DNA from: Miltoncostaeales bacterium
GTDB taxonomy: Bacteria; Actinomycetota; Thermoleophilia; Miltoncostaeales; Miltoncostaeaceae
Reading direction: 5' to 3'
Length of the DNA: 24,412 nt
Assembly (NCBI GenBank): GCA_030829765.1
Contig: JAUROO010000119.1
Coordinates: 1 to 24,412 of the forward strand
The position numbers were made by a program, and so were the translations under genes. Positions 1-9,521 of the stretch are shown here, one piece after another; the first letter of the stretch is position 1; each line of letters begins with the position of its first letter. The notes beneath the pieces were generated by a model. That model was given only the letters and a program-made list of their open reading frames with translations, was not told the DNA's origin and made no database searches.

Positions 1-1043
<1,043 letters not shown>

Positions 1044-1047
<4 letters not shown>

Positions 1048-1745
1048 GCGACGCGCCCTACGACCGGCTGGCCGCGCCGGAGTCGGCGGACGACGTGCGC
1101 ATCACCTCCTGGTGGTGGTGGATCGGTCGCAACCTGCTGTCGCTCTACTTCCGCTCGTGGTACCGCGCCCGGAAGGTGCGGGGCAAGGAGAACATCCCCC
1201 GACGCGGGGCCGTGCTCATCGTGGCGAATCACATGACCAACAACGACCCCTTCCTCGTCGGGTGGTCGGCCATTCCGCGCCGCGCGTACTACATGGCCAA
1301 GTCCGAGCTGTTCGAGAACCGCATTCAGAAGGTGGCCATCGGCACGCTTGGCGCCTTCCCCATCAAGCGGGGGCGCGCGGATCGCACCGCCATGCGCATC
1401 GCCAAGGGCCTGCTGGCCCGCGGCGAGTGCGTGATCATCTTCCCCGAGGGCACGCGGTCGCGCGACCAGCGGCTGCGCAAGCCGTATCCGGGTGCCGCCA
1501 CGCTCGGGCTGCCGGAGAACGTCACGGTCATCCCCGCCGCCGTATGGGGCATCCAGGAGAAGCATGGCCCGTCGCGGGTCATCTTCGGGCCGCCGGTGCC
1601 GAAGGAGGGGCTCGAGGGGCCGCGCAGCGCGCAGGCCGGTGAGCTCGCGCTGCGGATGATGGCGGCGATCGCCGCCCTGCTGCCGGCGATCGGCGGGCCG
1701 GCGCAGGATCCGCCAACCACCCTGGCCTCGATGGAGGACGAATGA
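1044..1745 (+). CDS. plsC: 1-acyl-sn-glycerol-3-phosphate acyltransferase (PlsC family)
   Basis: Membrane-associated acyltransferase of the LPLAT family, expected to acylate lysophosphatidic acid to phosphatidic acid. The 233-residue protein contains the catalytic NHxxxxD box (H63 and D68 within NHMTNNDPF, 62-70), GAFPIKRG at 103-110, the substrate-binding FPEGTRS at 133-139, and a VIP motif at 162-164. A run of four tryptophans (W23-W26), just before a weakly hydrophobic stretch, probably sits at the membrane interface. Start and stop overlap neighbours cmk and der by ATGA. The acyl-donor preference, and whether it acts on lysophosphatidate or a related lysolipid, cannot be read from sequence; the gene symbol rests on family and context. 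Confidence 0.9.
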
Positions 1746-3160
1746 GCCGCGACAACGCGGGCGGCGCGCCAGGCGGCCGCCCCAGGGCGTCGCGCCCGGG
1801 AATGCCCGATCGCCCCCGGGGCCGCGAGCGCCATGCCGCGCGTGGCAGCACGGTCGTGCAGGGGCAGCCCGTCGTGGCCGTGGTGGGCTACCCGAACGTG
1901 GGCAAGTCCACGCTTTTCAACCGCCTCACGGGCCGCCGCGAGGCCGTGGTGGACTCCCGCCCCGGTGCCACCCGAGATCGCCGGCAGGGCGGGGCCGAGT
2001 GGAATGGCCGTCAGTTCCAGATACTCGACACCGGGGGCATCGACGAGGCCGATGAGTCCACGATGGCCCGCGACATCGCGCAGCAGGCCATGCGGGCGAT
2101 CGACGAGTCGGACCTCATCCTGTTCGTGGTGGACGTCGCAGTGGGCGCCACCCCTGGCGACCTGGAGGTGGCCGAGCGCCTGCGCCGCGCCCACCGCCCG
2201 GTGATCGTGGTGGCCAACAAGTGCGACAACGACGAGGCGGAGCTGCGCGCACAGGACCTATGGGGTCTGGGCCTGGGCGATGTCGTCACCGTGTCGGCGC
2301 TGCACGGGCGCAACATCGGCGACTTCCTCGACCTGCTGGTGGAGCAGCTGCCGGAAATCGAGGCGGTTGACGAGGGCCTGGACCGCCTGCCCGCGTTCTG
2401 CATCATGGGCCGGCCCAACGTGGGCAAGAGCTCGATCCTCAACGCGCTGCTGGGTGAGGAGCGCATGATCGTTCAGGACATGCCCGGCACCACGCGCGAT
2501 CCGGTGGACACCATCATCGAGTGGGAGGGCCGCGAGATCGTGCTCATCGACACCGCCGGCCTCAGGCGCCGCGGCCGCATGCGCGAACGTGTCGAGGTGT
2601 ACAGCCAGCAGCGCGCGCTGGAGGCCGCCGAGCGCTCGGACGTGGCAATCGTCGTGGCCGATGCCACGGAGGGCATCACCGAGGCCGACCTGGCGGCGTG
2701 CGACCTGGCGGCGCAGAACCACTGTGCCACCCTTCTGGCACTGAACAAGTGGGATCTCGCGCAGCCGGATCTGGCGGACCTGGCGGGCCGGGTGCGGCGC
2801 AAGAGCAGGCAGCACCCTCCGATCGTGGCGTGCTCGGCGGAGACGGGGGAGGGCCTGGATCGCCTCATCCCCGCGGCACTGCGCCTGTATGAGAAGAGTC
2901 ACACGCGCCTGTCCACGCGCGACCTCAACACCACGCTGCGCGAGCTCGCCGACGAGCGGCCGGGCCCGCGCAAGGGCAACCGCCGCCTGTCCATGCGGTT
3001 CCTGGTGCAGACGGGCGTGGGGCCGCCGGTGTTCCGGCTGGAGGTCAACGACCGGTCGCTCATGACCCGCGACTACGGCTTCTGGCTGGAGAACCGCATC
3101 CGCGACCGATTCGACCTGGCGGGAGTGCCGGTGGACATCGAGGTGAGGAGCCGGAGGTGA
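1742..3160 (+). CDS. der: Ribosome biogenesis GTPase Der (EngA)
   Basis: Der has tandem GTPase domains and a C-terminal KH-like domain, and acts in maturation of the 50S subunit. In this 472-residue protein the first G domain shows GYPNVGKS (49-56), DTGG (96-99), NKCD (159-162) and SA (185-186). The second shows GRPNVGKS (223-230), DTAG (270-273), NKWD (335-338) and SA (365-366). The KH-like domain occupies roughly 385-470. An N-terminal extension of about 40 residues, rich in Arg, Gly and Pro, precedes the first domain. I keep the ATG at 1742 because it overlaps the plsC stop as ATGA, like its neighbours. An in-frame ATG at 1802 is the alternative start. The stop overlaps the gpsA start as GTGA. 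Confidence 0.97.
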   Translation: MSRDNAGGAPGGRPRASRPGMPDRPRGRERHAARGSTVVQGQPVVAVVGYPNVGKSTLFNRLTGRREAVVDSRPGATRDRRQGGAEWNGRQFQILDTGGIDEADESTMARDIAQQAMRAIDESDLILFVVDVAVGATPGDLEVAERLRRAHRPVIVVANKCDNDEAELRAQDLWGLGLGDVVTVSALHGRNIGDFLDLLVEQLPEIEAVDEGLDRLPAFCIMGRPNVGKSSILNALLGEERMIVQDMPGTTRDPVDTIIEWEGREIVLIDTAGLRRRGRMRERVEVYSQQRALEAAERSDVAIVVADATEGITEADLAACDLAAQNHCATLLALNKWDLAQPDLADLAGRVRRKSRQHPPIVACSAETGEGLDRLIPAALRLYEKSHTRLSTRDLNTTLRELADERPGPRKGNRRLSMRFLVQTGVGPPVFRLEVNDRSLMTRDYGFWLENRIRDRFDLAGVPVDIEVRSRR

Positions 3161-4152
3161 GCGACGTGGTCGTCATCGGCGCGGGGGCGTGGGGGTGCAC
3201 CTTCGCGCGGGTCGCGGCGCTTGCCGGAGCCCGCGTGTCGCTTGCCTGCCGCACGGCCGAGCAGGCCGCGGTGCTGCGCGGCACCCGCCATGACCGCATC
3301 CACCTCGGCGACGTCGCCCTGCCCGACGAGGTCGTGGTCACGCACATCGACGACCCGGCCGCGCTCGACGCGGCATCGATCATCGTGGCGGCCATCCCCA
3401 GCCGGGCGGTGGCGGAGGTTGCAGCGGGCATCGCCCCGCGCCTGCCGGCGGGCGCGGGCGTCCTGTCGCTCACCAAGGGCCTCGAGCCCGGTACGGGGCG
3501 CGTGCTCTCCGAGGCATGGGCCGATGCTCTCCCGGCCGGGACGCCCTTCGTCGCTCTGTCGGGGCCGAACCATGCCGAGGAGATCGCGCTTGGCCAGCCG
3601 GCGGCCGCGGTGGTGAGTGGCGACCCCGGTCTCGCCGCGCGTGTGCAGGACGCCGTGTCGGGGCCGGTCTTCCGCATCTATGTGAACGACGACCTGGTGG
3701 GGGTCGAGTTGTGCGGCGCCGCCAAGAACGTGATCGCCCTCGCGGCAGGGATGTCGGACGGCCTGGGGTTCGGTGACAACGCGAAGGCCGCGCTCATCAC
3801 CCGCGGCCTGGCGGAGATGAGTCGCCTCGGCACATCCGCGGGCGCGCGGGATTCCACATTCCGCGGCCTCGCCGGCATGGGTGACCTGATCGCCACCTGC
3901 ACCAGCCGCCATAGCCGCAACAGGCGGGCGGGGGAGATGATCGCTCGCGGGCTGCCGGCCGATGTGGTCGAGCGCGACATCGGCCAGGTCGTGGAGGGGC
4001 TGGCCACCGTGCGCGCCCTCCTCGTGCGCGCTGCGGCCGCGGGGGTGGAGCTTCCGATATCCGAGCAGGTGGCAGCAGCGGCGTTCGATGGCCGCTCGCC
4101 CGAGGAGTGCCTGCGGTCGCTGATGAGCCGCGCGCCCGCCACCGAGGCGTGA
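3157..4152 (+). CDS. gpsA: NAD(P)-dependent glycerol-3-phosphate dehydrogenase
   Basis: Cytosolic enzyme that reduces dihydroxyacetone phosphate to sn-glycerol-3-phosphate, the backbone for phospholipids; this fits the nearby plsC. The 331-residue protein starts with a Rossmann GAGAWG loop (8-13). It then has SLTKGLE (104-110), SGPNHAEE (135-142, usually SGPSFAxE), the catalytic-lysine region CGAAKNVIALAAGM with K190, and the family signature GLAGMGDLIATCTS followed by SRN (237-255). The GTG start overlaps the der stop (GTGA), so this is the last gene of the coupled aroA-gpsA set. No terminator is visible after it. Confidence 0.96.
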   Translation: MSDVVVIGAGAWGCTFARVAALAGARVSLACRTAEQAAVLRGTRHDRIHLGDVALPDEVVVTHIDDPAALDAASIIVAAIPSRAVAEVAAGIAPRLPAGAGVLSLTKGLEPGTGRVLSEAWADALPAGTPFVALSGPNHAEEIALGQPAAAVVSGDPGLAARVQDAVSGPVFRIYVNDDLVGVELCGAAKNVIALAAGMSDGLGFGDNAKAALITRGLAEMSRLGTSAGARDSTFRGLAGMGDLIATCTSRHSRNRRAGEMIARGLPADVVERDIGQVVEGLATVRALLVRAAAAGVELPISEQVAAAAFDGRSPEECLRSLMSRAPATEA

Positions 4153-4192
4153 CCCGCCCGCGCGCGGTCTGAACCGACCCTTTACCGGGACG

Positions 4193-4221
4193 TTGCAGGT
4201 GCGGCACCAACCCGTTCTAGC
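4193..4221 (+). promoter_or_regulatory. Possible promoter for the DUF3352 lipoprotein gene
   Basis: In the 105-base gap after gpsA, TTGCAG (4193-4198) is followed after 17 bases by TCTAGC (4216-4221), a moderate sigma70-like pair. A strong ribosome binding site GGAGGT (4243-4248) lies 9 bases before the ATG at 4258. The -10 match is weak, so this is tentative. Confidence 0.25.
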
Positions 4222-4257
4222 GTTCCCCGTGTCAATCCCGATGGAGGTCCCCGGCTG

Positions 4258-5934
4258 ATGAGCACGTCCACCCCGTCGCGGCGCATGCGGCGCCATGTCA
4301 TCCCCGTGGTCGCCCTTGCGGCAGCCGGCGCCGTCGGAGGCGCCGTCGCGCTCACCGGGTGCGGCAGCAGCGCGTCCGCGGGCTCGGCGCCCGCGTCCAT
4401 CGCGGGATACATCCCGTCGGACAGCCCGCTGTACGTGCAGGTGTCCACCGACACCACCGGGCCGCAGTGGAAGAACCTCGAGCGCCTCGGTGCGCTGTTC
4501 CCCGGCTACGGCGAGATGCGCGCCGACCTCGACAAGGCCCTCGCCCGCGAGGGCGTGGACTGGGAGAAGGACCTGCAGCCCCTACTCGGGGACGCCGCGG
4601 CCCTCGCGGCCACGGAGGTGCCCGAGGCCGCGACGGCGCTGCAGGGCGCCCTCGCCGATCCCGCCGCCGCCGCCGGGCGCGCCGCGGCCACAGCCGCAGA
4701 CCAGCCGATGCTCGCGGTGCTGCAGATCGCCCAGGGCAAGTCGGCCGAGGTCAAGGCGCTCATCGCGAAGAAGGGCGGACTCACGGAGACCGGCACCCGC
4801 GACGGGGCCACGCTGTACGCCGATGCGACGGCCGGCACCTACGCCGCGATCACCGATGAGTCGCTTGTGATCGGGTCCACCGAGGCGGTGGTGAACACGG
4901 CCCTCGAGGCCCATGCGCGCGGCGGCGATGCCGTCCTGTCGGGCGTGTTCCGGTTCAACGACGCCCTCGCCCTGCTGCCCGACGATGTCTTCGCGATGGC
5001 GTACGTGAACCTGGATGTCGCGGGCGAGGCCGCCAAGGAGGTGCTGCCGCAGGCCGAGATGCTGGCCGGCGAGCAGGTGAAGGGCGCCGCCGCGATGTCC
5101 GTGACCGCCGAGGAGGACGGGCTCCGTGTGAAGGCCGTGCTGGTGGACGCACCGTCCACCGCGCAGCAGGCTCCCTACGCGCCCACCCTCACCGCGCAGG
5201 CACCCGCCGGATCGGTGGCCTACCTGGGCTTCAACAAGCTCGCGGATACCGTGCAGACCGCGCTGTCGGCCGCCACGGAGAGCGGCTCGGATGAGACCCG
5301 GAAGCAGATCGAGGCCCTCACCGGCCAGCTTCCGCTGCTGCTGGGCGTGAACGCCGACGACCTGCGCAACCTCACCGGCGGCGAGCACGCCGTGGTGGTG
5401 ACCGGCTCGGGCAAGGATCCGGGCGCGACCCTGGCGCTCACCGTGGCCGATGGCCCCCGGGCATCGAAGAGCCTCACTGCGCTCTCGCGCACCCTGCCCG
5501 CCCTGGGTCGCCAGTTCGGCTCGGACGACCTGAAGGTCGGAAAGGCCACCGTGTTCACGGAGGGTGCGGTGAAGGGGCAGGTGATCCCGATGGGCGACGG
5601 ACGTTCCGTGGCGTGGGGAGTGAGGGGCACCCTCGCCGGCATCGGGAACGGCGCCGCGCCGGTCGCGAACGTCCTCGCCCCGCGTGCGAAGGCCGAGTCC
5701 CTTGCCGGGACGCCGGGCTTCACCGCCGCGACGGCCGGGATGCCGGAGCAGGTGACCGGCCTGGCCTATGTGGACATGCGCAAGGCGGTGCCGATCCTCG
5801 CGGCGAACGGCGCCTTCGAGGGCACGGACGGTGCCCGGAAGCGCGCCAACCTGGCCCCCATCACGCAGGTGGCCGCCTGGGCCACTGCGGGGGACACCCC
5901 CACGGTCGAGGTGGTCGTGGGCATGGCGAAGTAG
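4258..5934 (+). CDS. DUF3352-family lipoprotein, function unknown
   Basis: Predicted secreted, membrane-anchored protein of 558 residues. The N-terminus has basic residues (RRMRR at about 8-12), a hydrophobic segment (about 14-32) and a lipobox LTGC with C35, so it should be a lipoprotein on the outer face of the membrane. The mature part opens with SIAGYIPSDSPLYVQVSTD, which I recognise as DUF3352-like, a family I associate with Thermoleophilia and other bacteria. The rest is rich in Ala, Gly and acidic residues, with alternating short strands and helices and no catalytic motif that I can recognise. C35 is its only cysteine. It has its own SD (GGAGGT, 4243-4248) and is followed by an intrinsic terminator, so it is probably a single-gene unit. 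No function can be assigned. Confidence 0.8.
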   Translation: MSTSTPSRRMRRHVIPVVALAAAGAVGGAVALTGCGSSASAGSAPASIAGYIPSDSPLYVQVSTDTTGPQWKNLERLGALFPGYGEMRADLDKALAREGVDWEKDLQPLLGDAAALAATEVPEAATALQGALADPAAAAGRAAATAADQPMLAVLQIAQGKSAEVKALIAKKGGLTETGTRDGATLYADATAGTYAAITDESLVIGSTEAVVNTALEAHARGGDAVLSGVFRFNDALALLPDDVFAMAYVNLDVAGEAAKEVLPQAEMLAGEQVKGAAAMSVTAEEDGLRVKAVLVDAPSTAQQAPYAPTLTAQAPAGSVAYLGFNKLADTVQTALSAATESGSDETRKQIEALTGQLPLLLGVNADDLRNLTGGEHAVVVTGSGKDPGATLALTVADGPRASKSLTALSRTLPALGRQFGSDDLKVGKATVFTEGAVKGQVIPMGDGRSVAWGVRGTLAGIGNGAAPVANVLAPRAKAESLAGTPGFTAATAGMPEQVTGLAYVDMRKAVPILAANGAFEGTDGARKRANLAPITQVAAWATAGDTPTVEVVVGMAK

Positions 5935-5962
5935 CCCGCGCACCCCGCGGGACCGCGTGCGT

Positions 5963-5992
5963 AAGGGCGCCCCGTCCGCGGGGCGCCCTTTT
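5963..5992 (+). terminator. Rho-independent terminator after the DUF3352 gene
   Basis: Perfect 10-bp GC-rich stem GGGCGCCCCG / CGGGGCGCCC (5965-5974 with 5979-5988) closing a TCCG loop, flanked by AA and followed by TTTT (5989-5992). It lies 28 bases after the lipoprotein stop and separates it from metK. It is the only textbook intrinsic terminator I see in the window. Confidence 0.88.
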
Positions 5993-6013
5993 CGCGTGGC
6001 GAGGCGCCGTTGG

Positions 6014-6045
6014 TAGGGTGCCCCGCTGGATCCAACGGCAAGGAG
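6014..6045 (+). promoter_or_regulatory. metK upstream signals: possible -10 box and ribosome binding site
   Basis: TAGGGT (6014-6019) fits the TAnnnT -10 pattern. A weak TTCGCG sits 17 bases upstream, inside the preceding terminator tail. A clear SD AAGGAG (6040-6045) lies 4 bases before the metK ATG. The SD is secure; the promoter is tentative. Confidence 0.4.
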
Positions 6046-6049
6046 CCGC

Positions 6050-7225
6050 ATGAGCGAGTACCTGTTCACCTCGGAGTCCGTCACCGAGGGCCACCCGGAC
6101 AAGATCGCCGACCAGATCTCGGATGGCATTCTCGACGCGATGCTGGCGCAGGACCCTGCGTCCCGGGTTGCGTGCGAGACCCTCATCACGACCGGGCAGG
6201 TGATGGTCGCGGGTGAGGTGACCACGGCTGCCCTGGTGGACATCCCCACCGTGGTGCGCGACACCGTTGCCCACATCGGGTACGTGAACTCGAAGGACGG
6301 CTTCGACGCCCACTCGTGCGGCGTGTCCGTGGCGCTCGACAAGCAGAGCCCCGACATCGCCCAGGGCGTGGACAGCGCCTTCGAGAAGCGCGCGCACGGC
6401 GAGGAGGACCGCTACGACGAGCAGGGAGCCGGCGACCAGGGCCTGATGTTCGGGTTCGCATGCGACGAGACCTCGGTGCTCATGCCGCTGCCCATCGTGC
6501 TCTCGCACCGCATCGCCGAGCGCCTGGCCGCGATGCGGCGCACCACCCTGCCCTTCCTGCTGCCCGACGGCAAGTCGCAGGTGAGCGTGCGCTATGACGG
6601 CATCACGCCCGTCGGCGTGGACGCGGTGGTGGTGTCCAGCCAGCACGTCGAGGACGTCTCGCAGGAGCTGCTGCACGAGGAGATCACACGCGAGGTCATC
6701 AAGCCCGTGCTCGAGGACTTCGGGGTGTGGCACGACGGCATCACCTTCTACATCAACCCCACCGGCAAGTTCGTCGTGGGCGGCCCCATGGGTGATTGCG
6801 GCCTGACCGGCCGCAAGATCATCGTCGACACCTACGGCGGCATGGCCCGCCACGGCGGCGGTGCCTTCTCGGGCAAGGACCCGTCGAAGGTGGACCGCTC
6901 GGCCGCGTACGCGGCCCGCTGGGTGGCGAAGAACGTGGTCGCCGCCGGCTTCGCCACGCGCGCGGAGGTGCAGGTGGCCTATGCCATCGGCGTTGCGCGC
7001 CCCGTGTCGGTGAACGTGCAGACCTTCGGCACGGCCACCCGGTCCGAGGACGAGATCCTCAAGTGGATCAACGAGAAGTTCGACCTGCGCCCCGGCGCCA
7101 TCATCGAGCACCTCGACCTGCGCAGGCCCATCTACCAGCGCACGGCCGCGTACGGCCATTTCGGGCGCACCGAGCCGGAGTTCACCTGGGAGAACACGGC
7201 CATCGGGGACGAGCAGGCTGGCTGA
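6050..7225 (+). CDS. metK: S-adenosylmethionine synthase
   Basis: Forms S-adenosylmethionine from methionine and ATP in the cytoplasm. The 391-residue protein is of normal length and strongly conserved throughout. The N-terminus [20 protein letters not shown] carries the ATP/metal-binding His and Asp. [12 protein letters not shown] (about residues 125-136) is the first MetK signature. [18 protein letters not shown] (about 271-288) is the second signature, with the P-loop-like and Lys/Asp active-site residues. The ATG at 6050 follows an AAGGAG SD. No SAM riboswitch fits in the 115-base leader, which is largely taken up by a terminator. The next gene, priA, follows with little or no gap. Confidence 0.98.
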   Translation: MSEYLFTSESVTEGHPDKIADQISDGILDAMLAQDPASRVACETLITTGQVMVAGEVTTAALVDIPTVVRDTVAHIGYVNSKDGFDAHSCGVSVALDKQSPDIAQGVDSAFEKRAHGEEDRYDEQGAGDQGLMFGFACDETSVLMPLPIVLSHRIAERLAAMRRTTLPFLLPDGKSQVSVRYDGITPVGVDAVVVSSQHVEDVSQELLHEEITREVIKPVLEDFGVWHDGITFYINPTGKFVVGGPMGDCGLTGRKIIVDTYGGMARHGGGAFSGKDPSKVDRSAAYAARWVAKNVVAAGFATRAEVQVAYAIGVARPVSVNVQTFGTATRSEDEILKWINEKFDLRPGAIIEHLDLRRPIYQRTAAYGHFGRTEPEFTWENTAIGDEQAG

Positions 7226-9461
7226 CCCGGCGAATGGGGGGACGGCCGCGCAGGTCGTCCCCCTGGTCGCCGCCCGCGCCCTTGACCGGGCGCTCGACTA
7301 CTCCGTGCCCGCGGCTCTCGAGGGCGCGGCGGTGCCCGGGGCCCTCGTGGCCGTGCGCCTCGGTCCGCGTGCCGTGCTCGGCGTGGTGGTGGGGCGCGAG
7401 GCGCCCACGCACTCCGGGGCCCTCGCGCCCATCGCGGGCGTGGTGGACGCGCCCGCGGTGTCGGCCGAGTTGCTCGCGCTGGCCCGCTGGGTCGCGGGGC
7501 GCACGCTGGCGCCGCTCGGGGCCTGCCTGAAGCTGGTGCTTCCCCCGGGCGCGGAGGGCGCCCTGCGCCGTGGCCCGGACGGCTCCTGGCGTCTCGGGGC
7601 GCCCACCGGCCGCGGGCGCGCCCGCCTGGTGGCACGCATGGGTGACCCGGGCGCTGCGGCGGCGGCCACGGGGCGCCGCGCGGCGGTGCTCGCGGAGCTT
7701 GGCACCGCAGGCGGCACCCTTCCCGCCGCCGACCTGGTGCGGCTGGCGGGAACCACCATGCCCACCCTCCGGCGCATGGCGGAGGAGGGGCTGATCCACC
7801 TGCAGCGCGAGCGCCCGGACGCCAGCGGGCTCGACTGGTTCGGGCCCGCCCCGTCGCCGGACGCGCCACCGGACCTCACCGGGGAGCAGCAGCACGCCGT
7901 GGAGCGGATCGCCCGCGCGGTGCGGTCGCCGGAACCGGATGCCCTGCTGCTGCATGGCGTGACCGGGTCGGGCAAGACCGAGGTGTACCTGCGTGCGATC
8001 GACGAGGCGCGTGCGGGCGGGAGGGGCACGCTGGTGCTCGTGCCCGAGATCGCCCTCACGCCGCAGCTGCTGGGACGCCTGCGCGCGCGCCTGGGAGAGC
8101 GCGTGGCGGTCTGGCACTCGGCCCTCGCCCCGGCGGAGAGGGCGGCGGAGTACGACCGCATCGCCCGGGGTGACGCCGACGTGGTGCTGGGTGCGCGCAG
8201 CGCCGTGTTCGCGCCCATCCGGTCCCTCGGGCTGGTGATCGTGGATGAGGAGCACGACTCGTCGTACAAGCAGGACTCCACGCCACGGTACGACGCCCGG
8301 CAGGTGGCGTATCGCCGGGCGCTCGACACCGGCGCGGCCATCGTGTTCGGGAGCGCCACGCCGCGCCCCGAGGCCTGGCACGCCCTGGAGCGCATCACCC
8401 TGGCCCGGCGTGCCGACGGCGCGGAGTTGCCGCCCGTGCAGGTGGTGGACATGCGCACGCAGGCGCCCGGCCCCGTGTCCCGTCCGCTGGCCGCAGCGCT
8501 CCAGGAGGCCGGTGAGCGCGGGGAGAAGGCGATCATCCTGCTGAATCGCCGTGGCTTCTCGCGCACCACGCTGTGCCGCTCCTGCGGATGGATCGCGCGC
8601 TGCCCCGACTGCGACGTGCCGATGGTGCTGCATCGCGACGATGGCCCCGAGCGGCTCACGTGTCACCACTGCGGGCTGGAGCGCATGCCGCCTGCGGCAT
8701 GCCCGTCGTGCCGCTCGGTCGACCTGGGCCGTCAGGGTTCGGGCACCCAGGCGCTGGAACAGGCGCTCGCGGCGATCGTGCCCGACACGCGGCTGGTGCG
8801 GCTGGATGCCGATACGGCCGCGCGGCGCGGGGGCGTGGTGGGGCTGCTCGACGAGTTCTCGCGCCCCGGGGCGGCGATCCTGCTGGGCACGCAGATGGTC
8901 GCAAAGGGGCACGACCTGCCGGAGGTGACCGTGGCAGGGATCCTCGACGCCGACGCCGCCCTCCAGCGCCCGGACTTCCGGGCCGAGGAGCGCGCGTTCT
9001 CCCTCATCGTGCAGCTGGCCGGCCGTGCGGGGCGACGTCGGGGCGAGCCCGCCCGCGTGGTGGTGCAGGCGTGGGAGCCGGCCGCGCGTGCGGTCCGGCT
9101 GGGTGCAGCGCACGCGGTGGAGGAGTTCCTGGATGGCGAGGTTGCGCGCCGCGCACCGCGCGGGATGCCCCCGCATGGGCATCTGCTGCGCATCGTCGCC
9201 GAGGGCACCGACGCGGCCCGGGTGGCGGAGTCGGCGGAGGCGATCGCGGAGGCCATCGGCGAGGCCGATCCCGAGGTGATGGTGCGCGGGCCATCGCGGC
9301 TGCACCGGCTGCGGGGCCGGGCGCGCCGGGCGATCCTGCTGCAGGCCCCGGCGTCATCCACGCTCACGGCTGCGGCACGGCGCGTTCTGGACGCCCCGGG
9401 CGGTCCCGCGCACCGGTCCGGCGTGCGCGTGTGGGTGGACGTCGACCCGCAGGACACCTGA
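7218..9461 (+). CDS. priA: Primosomal protein N' (replication restart helicase PriA)
   Basis: PriA is a 3'-to-5' DNA helicase that reloads the replisome at stalled forks. Numbered from 7218 (747 residues), it has Walker A GVTGSGKT (247-254), Walker B DEEH (343-346), GSATP (378-382), eight zinc-binding cysteines (453, 456, 462, 465, 482, 485, 495, 498) and QLAGRAGR (599-606), so it looks like a complete active helicase. The start is uncertain. The first in-frame ATG/GTG is the GTG at 7305, but typical PriA N-terminal sequence ([19 protein letters not shown]) is encoded before it. I place the start at CTG 7218, preceded by GGGGA, which overlaps metK by 8 bases. Alternatively, one G is missing from the run at 7236-7241, and ATG 7234 would then be the start. 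Confidence 0.93.
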   Translation: MADPANGGTAAQVVPLVAARALDRALDYSVPAALEGAAVPGALVAVRLGPRAVLGVVVGREAPTHSGALAPIAGVVDAPAVSAELLALARWVAGRTLAPLGACLKLVLPPGAEGALRRGPDGSWRLGAPTGRGRARLVARMGDPGAAAAATGRRAAVLAELGTAGGTLPAADLVRLAGTTMPTLRRMAEEGLIHLQRERPDASGLDWFGPAPSPDAPPDLTGEQQHAVERIARAVRSPEPDALLLHGVTGSGKTEVYLRAIDEARAGGRGTLVLVPEIALTPQLLGRLRARLGERVAVWHSALAPAERAAEYDRIARGDADVVLGARSAVFAPIRSLGLVIVDEEHDSSYKQDSTPRYDARQVAYRRALDTGAAIVFGSATPRPEAWHALERITLARRADGAELPPVQVVDMRTQAPGPVSRPLAAALQEAGERGEKAIILLNRRGFSRTTLCRSCGWIARCPDCDVPMVLHRDDGPERLTCHHCGLERMPPAACPSCRSVDLGRQGSGTQALEQALAAIVPDTRLVRLDADTAARRGGVVGLLDEFSRPGAAILLGTQMVAKGHDLPEVTVAGILDADAALQRPDFRAEERAFSLIVQLAGRAGRRRGEPARVVVQAWEPAARAVRLGAAHAVEEFLDGEVARRAPRGMPPHGHLLRIVAEGTDAARVAESAEAIAEAIGEADPEVMVRGPSRLHRLRGRARRAILLQAPASSTLTAAARRVLDAPGGPAHRSGVRVWVDVDPQDT

Positions 9462-9486
9462 CACGCAGCCCGGCACCGGGTAGCCT
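9458..9486 (+). promoter_or_regulatory. Sigma70-type promoter upstream of the 9522 gene
   Basis: CTGACA (9458-9463, five of six matches to TTGACA) is followed after exactly 17 bases by TAGCCT (9481-9486). The -35 overlaps the end of priA. An SD GAGGT (9511-9515) precedes the ATG at 9522 by 6 bases. This is the best promoter in the window and suggests the hypothetical gene and the kinase after it form a separate transcription unit. Confidence 0.6.
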
Positions 9487-9521
9487 GCCCCCGGCCCTTT
9501 TCCACGACCCGAGGTCCCACG

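Noticed and set aside
5935..6049. SAM riboswitch upstream of metK
   Set aside because: The 115-base gap is filled by an intrinsic terminator and a short leader with an SD; there is no room for, and no sign of, a SAM aptamer.
4582..6357. 591-residue open frame on the minus strand
   Set aside because: Antisense to the lipoprotein gene, the terminator and metK; no recognisable domain.
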